Assembly: GCA_003151745.1 (NCBI GenBank)
Contig: PLYJ01000095.1
Coordinates: 10,281-57,636, forward strand
Reading direction: 5' to 3'
Length of the DNA stretch: 47,356 nt
From: Bacteroidota bacterium
GTDB lineage: Bacteria; Bacteroidota; Bacteroidia; AKYH767-A; 2013-40CM-41-45
Shown: positions 26,253 to 33,228 of the stretch, piece by piece
Numbering within the stretch: the first letter of the stretch is position 1
Layout of the letters: each line of letters opens with the position of its first letter
Made by a program: the position numbers and the translations under genes
The notes under the pieces: model-generated
The model's input: only the letters and a program-made list of their open reading frames with translations
Database searches by the model: none
What the model was told of the DNA's origin: nothing

Positions 26253-27569
26253 CTAATTGTTAAAGAAGTCACTGTCAGTAAGGAAATTTATATTTTCCAA
26301 TGCGTTCACCTTATTAAACGAAATGGTATTTAACTGCACTATATTTTGTTTATAAGAATCGTAGAAGGTGAGAAAGGTGAGGAGGTTAACATTTCTTTTC
26401 ATATAATTCTTCATCATCTCGCTTGCCAGTGTATCAAAATTGGCTGCGAAGGTGAGGTCTATTCCTTTATATAATTTATCGGCATCTATAGCTTTTTGCA
26501 ATCCGCGGGTTACCTGGTCTTCCAGGGTTTTTTGCGTAAGATCCACTTGAGTATTATTGTAATCAATAAGTATTCTAGCGTTTTTAATATTCCCCTGGTT
26601 GCGGTTAAATATCGGTATTGAAAATCCAAATGCATAAAATGTTTCATCAGGAATATAATTGGATGATTGGGTAAAAAAAGTTATTGGACCCACCGTAATA
26701 TCCGGAACAGCCAGCGCTTTCTGGTATGTATAAGTCTGTTGGCTTAATAGCAGGTTATCTTTCGCAATCATAAGGTCTGAACGGTTTGTGTATGCTGAAT
26801 CCAATAGGGTCATGTAACTATATGCAAAAGGATCAGCTTTGACAATTTCCGGGTTCACTTCGGGTTTTATATACGTGGCCGGAGATACCTTAACTAACAG
26901 TCTTAGCTGGCTTTCCTGGTCATTGATATTATCAATCAAAGATTGGTATTCATTCTGTAAAGAATACAACTGCGCCTGAATTTGCACAATTTCAGCCTCT
27001 GACACATACCCTTTACCCTGCACCTCGTTATAAGCAGCCACGATCACTTTCAGGGCATGAATCTCCTCATTATATACTTTTGCTGTTTGCTGCAGGTAAT
27101 AAATATTATAGAAGCTACTGCGCAACGCAAATTTTAAAGTCACCAGCAGGTTTTCCAAGGTGTCTTCCTCAAGCTTGTAGTTCGTTTCTGCCATCTTTAC
27201 TTGTTTGTGGATTTTCCTTGACAGTATAATCAACTGGTTGACTTGAATTTGATTGTCACTACTGCTGCCTGAAAAAGATGTTGGAAACCATTGATTGGTA
27301 ACATTATTGTAAATATTATTCCCATATATAATATTCGGATTAGGATAGAGTTTTGCCTGGATAATAAGCGCCTGGGTAGCATCCACATTATATTTCTGGG
27401 CTAATATTTGCAAGTTGTTCTCAATAAAAAGTTGTTCCGCTTTTTCCCGTGTTAAATTCAGCGTATCCTGGCTGGGTAATTGAGCTATCGTTACTTCTGA
27501 TTGAAATAATAATAACAGCAAACCAATAATCCTGATTTTTTTTAAATGTTCTCTGTTATTGAACCGCAT
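26253..27569 (-). CDS. czcC: TolC-family outer-membrane channel, CzcC-type (first copy)
   Basis: First gene of the efflux cluster. The signal peptide is about residues 10-29 (IRIIGLLLLLFQSEVTIA, then Q). The same landmarks occur as in its neighbour (GKGYVSEAEIVQIQAQLYSLQ, FNRNQGNIKNARILIDYNN, a C-terminal FLTFYDSYKQNIVQ). The middle part between these blocks, which would contain exposed barrel strands, differs more between copies (PAVPDITVGPITFFTQ-like here). Upstream lies a promoter followed by a strong terminator hairpin (27625-27740), so expression may depend on readthrough or on a second promoter. Confidence 0.9.
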   Translation of the reverse strand: MRFNNREHLKKIRIIGLLLLLFQSEVTIAQLPSQDTLNLTREKAEQLFIENNLQILAQKYNVDATQALIIQAKLYPNPNIIYGNNIYNNVTNQWFPTSFSGSSSDNQIQVNQLIILSRKIHKQVKMAETNYKLEEDTLENLLVTLKFALRSSFYNIYYLQQTAKVYNEEIHALKVIVAAYNEVQGKGYVSEAEIVQIQAQLYSLQNEYQSLIDNINDQESQLRLLVKVSPATYIKPEVNPEIVKADPFAYSYMTLLDSAYTNRSDLMIAKDNLLLSQQTYTYQKALAVPDITVGPITFFTQSSNYIPDETFYAFGFSIPIFNRNQGNIKNARILIDYNNTQVDLTQKTLEDQVTRGLQKAIDADKLYKGIDLTFAANFDTLASEMMKNYMKRNVNLLTFLTFYDSYKQNIVQLNTISFNKVNALENINFLTDSDFFNN

Positions 27570-27624
27570 TAGAAATGTTATATTATTGAGGAAGCAGGTT
27601 TATATATAGTGAAATAGTTTTTCG

Positions 27625-27658
27625 AAAAAAAACAGGAGTTCCACCCACTCGGAACTCC
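27625..27658 (-). terminator. Intrinsic terminator of unit R1
   Basis: A perfect 8-bp stem GGAGTTCC/GGAACTCC with an 8-base loop, then TG and eight T on the minus strand. One of the clearest intrinsic terminators in the window. It lies 56 bases before the czcC1 start rather than after a coding gene. Confidence 0.8.
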
Positions 27659-27732
27659 CGGTTTAAACCAACACAAAACAAAATTAATACCTGCACTGAA
27701 CTTACACATTAGAAGATGCTCTATTAAGCGTG

Positions 27733-27740
27733 CAAACATA
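27733..27740 (-). promoter_or_regulatory. -7 promoter element of unit R1 (TATGTTTG)
   Basis: Exact TAnnTTTG with a -33 TTTG 18 bases upstream, both within the block shared with R2. The downstream bases GCACGCTTAAT resemble those at other promoters in the window. Confidence 0.6.
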
Positions 27741-27852
27741 ATATGGCATCATTAGAAGCAAATTAGAGAACCATTAAAACGGGATTAAAAAGAGAAATTT
27801 CCCGGTATTAATCCCAAATTATCTAATCTGCATCTCCCACGTGTGAGACACA

Positions 27853-28089
27853 TCAATTAACGTTTTTTTCAATATACTCAATGACCTTTCCAACGGTAGA
27901 TATCTTCTCAACCTGCTCATCGGGAATGGTAATGTTGAATGCTTTTTCAAACTCGACAAATACCTCGGCGACATCAAGCGAATCAGCGTTGAGGTCATTG
28001 GTAAAGTCTGCTTGTGGGGTTACTTCTTTTGCATCAACACCGAGTTTATCAATGATGATACTTTTCACTTTAATTGCAATTTCTGACAT
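27853..28089 (-). CDS. acpP: Acyl carrier protein
   Basis: A 78-residue acidic helical protein that carries fatty-acyl chains on a phosphopantetheine arm during fatty acid synthesis. The attachment site is Ser37 in the motif [12 protein letters not shown]. The length and the C-terminal pattern ([21 protein letters not shown]) are those of the family. It is unusual that fabF does not follow; instead the gene stands alone between the two homologous elements R1 and R2. The start is preceded by an A/T-rich stretch (AAAGTTTAAAAT) rather than a Shine-Dalgarno sequence. Confidence 0.96.
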   Translation of the reverse strand: MSEIAIKVKSIIIDKLGVDAKEVTPQADFTNDLNADSLDVAEVFVEFEKAFNITIPDEQVEKISTVGKVIEYIEKNVN

Positions 28090-28254
28090 ATTTTAAACTT
28101 TAAAACAATGGTACTTCTTAAAACCTTTTAAAATTGTATGGAAGAAAAAATGTATGCCATTGGCCTATTAGTGACAATTTTTCTCCCCTTTGAATCCTAA
28201 TCATTCGAATTTTTAACAACTTCTCATTATTCCGGTGTTATAAAATGTTTACCT

Positions 28255-28280
28255 AAAAAGAACCCCGATTACTATCGGGG
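28255..28280 (-). terminator. Intrinsic terminator of unit R2
   Basis: 7-bp stem CCCCGAT/ATCGGGG with a TACT/AGTA loop and a following TTCTTTTT on the minus strand. The same stem core recurs at 39790-39803 and 44840-44863. Confidence 0.75.
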
Positions 28281-28350
28281 CTCAAATCAAACCAATACAA
28301 ACCAATAACTTCACTCCGATTGTTCCTATAGAAGATTCCAATTAAGGGTG

Positions 28351-28358
28351 CAAAACTA
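28351..28358 (-). promoter_or_regulatory. -7 promoter element of unit R2 (TAGTTTTG)
   Basis: Exact TAnnTTTG match at the position equivalent to that in R1. The -33 position reads TATG, 18 bases upstream. The bases downstream, GCACCCTTAAT, nearly match those after the promoter of the TonB receptor at 36533. Confidence 0.55.
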
Positions 28359-28579
28359 ATATCACCTCATTAGAAGCATATTAGAGAAACATTAAAATGG
28401 GATTAAAAGCCAAGATTATTTGGGGATTTTTTTGTTCAGGTTTTATAAGAAGTCATTAAGCAATCAAAGCAATTGCCATTTATTTTAATTTCCTTGATTT
28501 AGGAGCAAAACAAGGCAGCGGCTGGGTACAATATGCCTTTTTAATATAAAAAACGATGTTTTCGCACTAAACAACTCAA

Positions 28580-28890
28580 AAAAGGAAGGAACAATTATAA
28601 ATTATACCTTCCCTTTTACTAATGTTACCTTCCCTTTCATCAATGTTACCTTCCCTTTTTGCAATGTTACTTTCCTTTTTACAAATTGTTCCCTCCTTTT
28701 TATAAATATTCCCTTCCTTTTTACAAATGTTACCTTCCCTTTTTACAAATGTTACCTTCCCTTTTTGTGATATTACCTTCCTTTTTATAAATTATACCTT
28801 CCCTTTTATTAATGTTACCCTCCCTTTTATAAATTGCACCTTCCCTTTTTATAATGTTACCTTCCTTTTTTGATCTGTTGCTCACCTTTT
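28580..28890. repeat. Tandem array of about 14 polypyrimidine units of 20-22 bp
   Basis: The plus strand repeats a unit close to TTACCTTCCCTTTTTAAATG about fourteen times with small changes. Each unit has a CCTTCC core and a T-tract of four to six bases. An inverted copy of the core (AAAAAAGGAAGG, 28580-28591) stands just before the array. No open frame spans it. It fills much of the 906-base gap between acpP and the kelch gene; 28410-28579, between R2 and the array, shows nothing recognisable. Confidence 0.9.
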
Positions 28891-28967
28891 ACAACTGCTT
28901 TCACTTCTGTTGTGTTTAAGTATTTCTAAAGAAATTACTTTTAAGGGTAATAAAACATTAAATAACT

Positions 28968-28975
28968 TACCTTTG
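28968..28975 (+). promoter_or_regulatory. -7 promoter element of the kelch/PKD gene (TACCTTTG)
   Basis: Exact TAnnTTTG match 27 bases before the GTG start at 29002. Its first six bases, TACCTT, equal the core found in most units of the adjoining array. No good -33 element is seen at the normal distance. Confidence 0.45.
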
Positions 28976-29001
28976 TTTTAGTCAGCAAAAACCGATTGAA
29001 C

Positions 29002-29904
29002 GTGAATAAAGTATTTCTACTTGTTTTAGGGTTTTTATTATTTGTTTTTGGTTCTGCATTTAGCCAAGGCGGAACATGGACTTGGATAAGTGGCCCACAA
29101 CAATATTATTCTCCCGGAATATTTGGAACACAAGGAGTCCCATCAGTAAACAATTATCCTCCGGGAATGTATGAACCATGTGAATGGAAAGACAAGCAAG
29201 GCAACTTTTGGGTTTATGGAGGCACTCTTGGATATGCAGATCTTTGGAAATATAACCCCGTTACAAATGAATGGACATGGGTAAAGGGTAATGGACTCCA
29301 GAATCAACCACCAGTTTATGGAATTCAAGGTATTGCTAATTTTGCGAATACTCCTGGGAATAGACAATTGGCTGTTGCTTCATAGATTGATACTTCTGGT
29401 ACATTTTGGTTGTTTGGAGGCGCTGGCTGTACTAATGATTTATGGAAGTATAATATTGGCCTCAACCAATGGACTTGGATGAAAGGCGATACTATCAATC
29501 GTAGTGGTGTTCATGGCACCCAAGGAATACCAAGCCCTTTAAATACTCCAGGTGCAAGATGGGAAACCTGTTCTGCCTGGACAGATTCATCGAATAACTT
29601 ATGGTTATTTGGAGGATATGGAGAGGATGATAATGGTTACGGAGGTAACCTAAATGATTTATGCAAATATGATATCGGTACAAATGAATGGACATGGATG
29701 AAGGGATCTGCTTTCATTGATGCCCAAATAAGTTATGGTATAGAAGGAGTACCAGATACAGTTAATGATCCAGGAGCACGCCGGAGCTACACTAAATGGA
29801 AGGATACGCAAGGTAGTTTCTGGCTAATGGGAGGATTTTATTATCCTAGTCTCATCTTTAGTGACGTATGGAAATTTGACTTAACAGTGAATGAATGGTA
29901 CTAA
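29002..29904 (+). pseudogene. N-terminal part of an interrupted kelch-repeat T9SS protein
   Basis: The GTG at 29002 opens a good signal peptide (MNKVFLLVLGFLLFVFGSAFS, then Q), followed by kelch blades with the recurring pattern NEWTW(M/V)KG, a spacer of 20-25 residues, then W-x-D-x-x-G-x-x-W-x-x-G-G. A TAG at 29383-29385 interrupts the second blade exactly where the other blades have Trp (AVAS-stop-IDTSGTFWLFGG). The same frame then runs on to NEWY and a TAA at 29902-29904. At that point a shift of frame is needed to continue (next entry). Comparison with the other blades suggests a missing stretch of about 14 bases coding for TWMKG. Likely a surface-exposed or secreted protein in its intact form. 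Confidence 0.8.
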
Positions 29905-30876
29905 TGTAATTAATGATTCAGGTAATTATCAATCTAATTGTGCATTTGATATAGCTAACGAACCATATTATCGTTTTGAACAAAGATCATCTGTAACTGA
30001 TAATTGTGGCAGGTTTTGGTTATTCGGTGGGACTCCTGACGTATATGGTTCGAACGTTTTAAATGATCTGTGGGGTTTTGATCCGCTGCAGGTGAAATGG
30101 AACTGGATAGGCGGTAGTAATGTACTAAACCAAACAGGCAATTATGGAACATTAGGATTAGCATCCCCTTTAAATATGTCGCCGCCCCGTCATGGCGCTG
30201 TAGCATGGTGGGGAAATGATAACAAGTTTTATGTATTTGGCGGAGCAAAAGCAGGTTTCTTACCTGTGTCTGATTTATGGGTATTTAATCCAGATACAAA
30301 TTGTGTTCCTGTTTGCGCCACGGCAATACTTGCTAAGTTCAAATCAGGCGATACAATTCTCTGTGCATACGATTGCATAAACTTTACTGATCTCAGCACC
30401 AATAATCCTACAAGCTGGCAATGGAGTTTTCAGGGAGGCACTCCTTCATCAAGCACAAGTCAGAATCCCAAATATATATGTTATTTTGCTTCCGACTCAT
30501 TCAACGTTACGCTCATAGCAACCAATGCCAACGGCAGCGATACCCTCTCAATGAACAATTTTATTACTGTAAATCCATCTCCTCCAACTCCTACTATTAC
30601 ACAATCGCACGATACATTGTTTTGCAGCACCGATTCTTCTTATGTTTCATATCAATGGTATGAGGACACCATGATGATTCCGGGTGCAACAAATATCTTT
30701 TATGTCGCTGATTCATGCAGTAATTATAATGTTCAGGTAACAGGCAATAATGGTTGTAAAATAGCAGTTGGCATTAATATCGTCCTTCGACTTGAGGACG
30801 GTTCATGCGGAGCGGGCATTAAAGATTATTCATCAGGAAATTTAATTTCTCTTTCTCCCAATCCCGTGGAGAAGGC

Positions 30877-30911
30877 GTTTACGGTTTACGGTTTACAGTT
30901 TACGGTTTCGC
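30877..30911 (+). repeat. Heptanucleotide repeat inside a T9SS sorting domain (GTTTACG family)
   Basis: Five 7-bp units: GTTTACG, GTTTACG, GTTTACA, GTTTACG, GTTTCGC. They encode FTVYGLQFTVS between the NPVEKA turn and the strand HTEILNVLG, which normally follow each other closely in sorting domains. Confidence 0.75.
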
Positions 30912-30957
30912 ACACTGAGATATTGAATGTTCTCGGGCAGACAGTTCAAAGCGAACA

Positions 30958-30985
30958 ACAAGAAACAAGAAACCTAAAACAAGAA
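30958..30985 (+). repeat. Heptanucleotide repeat inside a T9SS sorting domain (ACAAGAA family)
   Basis: Four 7-bp units: ACAAGAA, ACAAGAA, ACCTAAA, ACAAGAA. They encode QETRNLKQET in the loop before the strand LDVSSLPSGIYFV. This is a different heptamer from the one 50 bases upstream. Confidence 0.7.
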
Positions 30986-31214
30986 ACTACTTTGGATGTT
31001 TCATCGCTTCCCTCAGGAATTTATTTTGTTCAGTTAATTGGCGCAAAGGAAAGATGGACTGGCCGGTTTGTGAAAGAGTAGAACACGCTACAATTGACTT
31101 GCTTTTATTTTTATGGCTATTTTTACATCCCCGATTGAAAAACTATAAAACCATATAGGAGCAACCTGAAAATCCTAAAACAGAGTAAGGCAAATAACTA
31201 AAATATATATTAAC

Positions 31215-31715
31215 ATGAAAAGTAAAATTTATTTAGCAGCAGTTGCGCTTTCGGCAATTGCATTGTTTGGCGGATGCGCTAAAGACGGCGCAACCGGTCT
31301 GCAGGGGCCACAAGGACCTGCAGGTGCTGATGGAACAAATGCCAATATAACAGGAACACTTCCCATTAATGTAAATTGGGCATATAATTCCGGCACTTAT
31401 ACATATACTGATACCCTTGTTGACGCAGACATAACACAGGATATAGTAAACACAGGAAGTGTACAAGTATTTGCACTGTATAATGGCGTGGAATGGTGGA
31501 TTTTGCCTGATGTAAACGGCAAAAGTGTAACAACTTATGGGTATAGCGTTGGATACGTATCTCTCCAATGCTCTGACATAGATGTTAACACAACGCCCAC
31601 TCCTCCTGCAACCGTCAGAGTGGTCATTATTTCATCTACTGCGAGGATGGCTCATCCAAACGTAGATTGGAGCAATTATGCAGAAGTGAAAGCAGCGCTT
31701 CATTTAAAGGATTAA
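31215..31715 (+). CDS. Lipoprotein with a short collagen-like segment
   Basis: A 166-residue product with a lipoprotein signal (MKSKIYLAAVALSAIALFGGC), then a short run of Gly-x-y triplets (GLQGPQGPAGADG) and a beta-rich domain of about 115 residues with many Tyr and Thr. Such short collagen-like stretches after a lipobox occur in many Bacteroidota envelope proteins; the function is not known. The signal peptide is similar to that of the small lipoprotein at 16849. The gene stands alone between the broken kelch gene and a convergent histidine kinase gene. 31082-31214 holds no gene. Confidence 0.8.
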   Translation: MKSKIYLAAVALSAIALFGGCAKDGATGLQGPQGPAGADGTNANITGTLPINVNWAYNSGTYTYTDTLVDADITQDIVNTGSVQVFALYNGVEWWILPDVNGKSVTTYGYSVGYVSLQCSDIDVNTTPTPPATVRVVIISSTARMAHPNVDWSNYAEVKAALHLKD

Positions 31716-31732
31716 TAATTTTTCAAAAATGG

Positions 31733-31820
31733 AACGCTGATTCTTATGATGGTTAAGATTTTTTATGATTTCATCTATGTGAATCATCATCAATCATAAC
31801 AATCCGCGTTCTGTTTTTTT
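31733..31820 (+). terminator. Long imperfect hairpin, likely bidirectional terminator
   Basis: AACGCTGATTCTTATGAT (31733-31750) pairs with the stretch 31793-31810 with two mismatches and encloses about 42 bases. Seven T follow on the plus strand (31814-31820), and a T-rich run follows on the minus strand. It separates the lipoprotein gene from the convergent histidine kinase gene. The arm composition (AACGC-GATT / AATC-GCGTT) suggests a dispersed intergenic repeat used as a terminator. Confidence 0.6.
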
Positions 31821-31833
31821 ACTTAACAACAAT

Positions 31834-33225
31834 CTAATCTGGATTAAAAACCAGCAACACTTCCGTACCTTTTCCTATAGCGGATTGAATGGTGATTTTT
31901 ATCTGATGAAGCTGGAGAATTTTTTCTACTAAGGATAACCCTACTCCATGTCCTGAAAAATTACGTGCTCCCTGCGAACGGTAAAAAGGCTGGAACACTT
32001 TATTTATTTCCTCTTCCGGAATACCAATGCCTTTGTCAATGATGCGGACTTCAATGTGATCGTTTATATAACGCAGATTGCAGTTGACGGGATTATTATT
32101 TGAAAATTTAATTCCATTATGAAAGAGATTGGACAGCGCAATGGAAAGTAGCTGCTTATTACCTTTCACAATCAGCTTGGAAGCATCTTCCGGCAGATCA
32201 GCATAGTTGAGTAATATCTTTGATTGCGGATGTTGTGCAGAAACTTCCTTTTCAATCTCCACAAGCAATTCATCCAACCTGATGTCTTCGAGCTTAATTT
32301 CAGAACGGTTAAAATCTATCTGTGCAATATCGAGCAAGCCCGAAGTGAGTTCATTCATCTGATGCGCATCATTTAACACAGATTGCATCGCTTCTCTGTA
32401 TTGTTCAGGTGTTCTTTCCTTGCTTAAAAATACTTCCAGCTCACCGATGATGGAAGTGAGCGGCGTTCGCAATTCATGTGAAGCATTGCTCACAAAAGTT
32501 TTTTGCATTTCAAACGATGACTCAAGGCGGGTCAACATATTATTAAACGTGCAGGCAAGTTCCCTGATCTCATCTTTATTCTTTCCCTCGTCCAGGCGCA
32601 GATGCAGGTTAGATGCAGTAATCTTGTTTACTTGCTGAACCACTTTGGGAATTGACTCCAACGCCTTTCGGGAGAAAAATCTTCCTGAGAAATAGATAAT
32701 TACAAGAGCAATGATATATGAAATAATCATCAGCCGTATTAAATCCTGAAGCCTCCCGTTTCCTATATCATCCGGCGCCGCTGCAAAAATTACAAAGTTG
32801 CCCTGGTTGTCTTCATAATAGATTCCGACAAACTGGTTGGGCTTCTGAGCGCCATAAACAACTCTTTCATTTCTCACCCTGTCAAGCAATTCTTTTGAAA
32901 ATGAAATACCCAAATTACCTGCAACAAATTGCCTGTGATCCGTTGAATCAACGAATTGCCTGTGATTAGTTGAATCAAACAGAAGGATGATCTCTCCTGC
33001 AAGACCTTTTAGAAATTTTTGATGCACGAGTGAATAGCTGCTCGTGGGAAGTTCATCCTGTTCAAGAAAGTTTTGGGCAGTAATATCAGCACGCTCCTTC
33101 AGTCGTTCATAAAATCCTTTCCGTGTAATAACCTCTGTAACTAAGTAGATGGAGAGAAGCACTGCCAAAAGGATGATTCCCACAAGCGTAGTAAACTGAA
33201 GGGTGAGGCGATTGCGAATAGTCAT
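31834..33225 (-). CDS. Sensor histidine kinase of an OmpR-type two-component system
   Basis: A membrane kinase that autophosphorylates and passes phosphate to the response regulator encoded just upstream. It has TM1 (about 8-30), a periplasmic sensor part of about 130 residues, TM2 (about 163-180), HAMP (about 182-235), the H-box SNASHELRTPLTS with His250, an N-box around Asn370 (SNLFHNGIKFSNN), G1 DKGIGIP (397-403) and G2 GHGVGL (425-430). At 463 residues it is like CusS/CzcS-type kinases. The sensor part contains a 9-residue tandem duplication (STNHRQFVD / STDHRQFVA). The gene begins four bases after the regulator's stop. Given the neighbours, a metal or envelope signal is plausible but not shown. 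Confidence 0.93.
   Translation of the reverse strand: MTIRNRLTLQFTTLVGIILLAVLLSIYLVTEVITRKGFYERLKERADITAQNFLEQDELPTSSYSLVHQKFLKGLAGEIILLFDSTNHRQFVDSTDHRQFVAGNLGISFSKELLDRVRNERVVYGAQKPNQFVGIYYEDNQGNFVIFAAAPDDIGNGRLQDLIRLMIISYIIALVIIYFSGRFFSRKALESIPKVVQQVNKITASNLHLRLDEGKNKDEIRELACTFNNMLTRLESSFEMQKTFVSNASHELRTPLTSIIGELEVFLSKERTPEQYREAMQSVLNDAHQMNELTSGLLDIAQIDFNRSEIKLEDIRLDELLVEIEKEVSAQHPQSKILLNYADLPEDASKLIVKGNKQLLSIALSNLFHNGIKFSNNNPVNCNLRYINDHIEVRIIDKGIGIPEEEINKVFQPFYRSQGARNFSGHGVGLSLVEKILQLHQIKITIQSAIGKGTEVLLVFNPD
32923..32976 (-). repeat. 27-bp tandem duplication in the histidine kinase sensor domain
   Basis: Two adjoining 27-bp copies (32923-32949 and 32950-32976) differ at only a few bases. 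They encode the repeated nonapeptides DSTNHRQFV and DSTDHRQFV at about residues 84-101, in the extracytoplasmic part. Confidence 0.85.
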
Positions 33226-33228
33226 CTG

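Larger units (their letters stand above)
27625..27790 (-). ncRNA. Putative small RNA or attenuator unit R1
   Basis: On the minus strand this unit contains, in order: a conserved upstream block (27741-27790), -33-like TTTG (27759-27762), an 18-base spacer, TATGTTTG (27733-27740), about 100 bases of transcribed sequence, and a terminator stem GGAGTTCC/GGAACTCC (27635-27658) followed by eight T. The upstream block and first 30 transcribed bases are clearly homologous to unit R2 (28255-28407). There is no open frame longer than a few codons. It lies between acpP and czcC1; it could be a free RNA of about 100 nt or a leader that attenuates czcC1. The family is not one I recognise. Confidence 0.55.
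28255..28407 (-). ncRNA. Putative small RNA or attenuator unit R2
   Basis: Second copy of the unit seen at 27625-27790: shared upstream block, TAGTTTTG (28351-28358), about 70-95 transcribed bases with T/G-rich motifs such as GTATTGGTTTGA, then the stem CCCCGAT/ATCGGGG (28263-28280) and TTCTTTTT on the minus strand. The terminator stem has no sequence in common with that of R1, although the position is the same. It lies about 165 bases upstream of acpP, leaving room for a separate acpP promoter. Confidence 0.55.
29891..31081 (+). pseudogene. C-terminal part of the interrupted kelch protein: kelch, PKD and T9SS sorting domains
   Basis: The frame takes up the protein again at GTNVINDSGNY, equivalent to the spacer between blades. 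It has two more kelch blades (FWLFGGTPDVYG, KFYVFGGAKAG), a PKD domain (INFTDLSTNNPTSWQWSF, FNVTLIATNANGSDT), an Ig-like segment with Cys residues, and a T9SS type A sorting domain (SLSPNPVEKAF ... GQTVQSEQ ... LPSGIYFVQL ... FVKE). Taken alone it has no signal peptide. The sorting domain is stretched by two sets of 7-bp repeats. The protein family is that of large secreted kelch/PKD proteins in Bacteroidota, of unknown ligand. Confidence 0.8.

Noticed and set aside
26252-26272. Overlap of the two czcC genes
   Set aside because: An in-frame ATG at 26251, at the signal peptide and just past the upstream stop, makes the overlap unnecessary.
23816-27569. Multidrug (Acr/Mex-type) rather than metal efflux system
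   Set aside because: The RND genes have the D-x-x-x-x-x-D-x-x-x-x-x-E type motif in the TM4 region and the porter-loop sequences of heavy-metal pumps.
28580-28890. Possible CRISPR array
   Set aside because: The units are adjacent, 20-22 bp long and vary throughout; there are no unique spacers between identical repeats and no cas genes nearby.
9003-31081. Alternative genetic code with TAG read as sense
   Set aside because: TAG ends czcC1 normally, and a TAA and a frameshift also interrupt these genes, so decay explains the data more simply.
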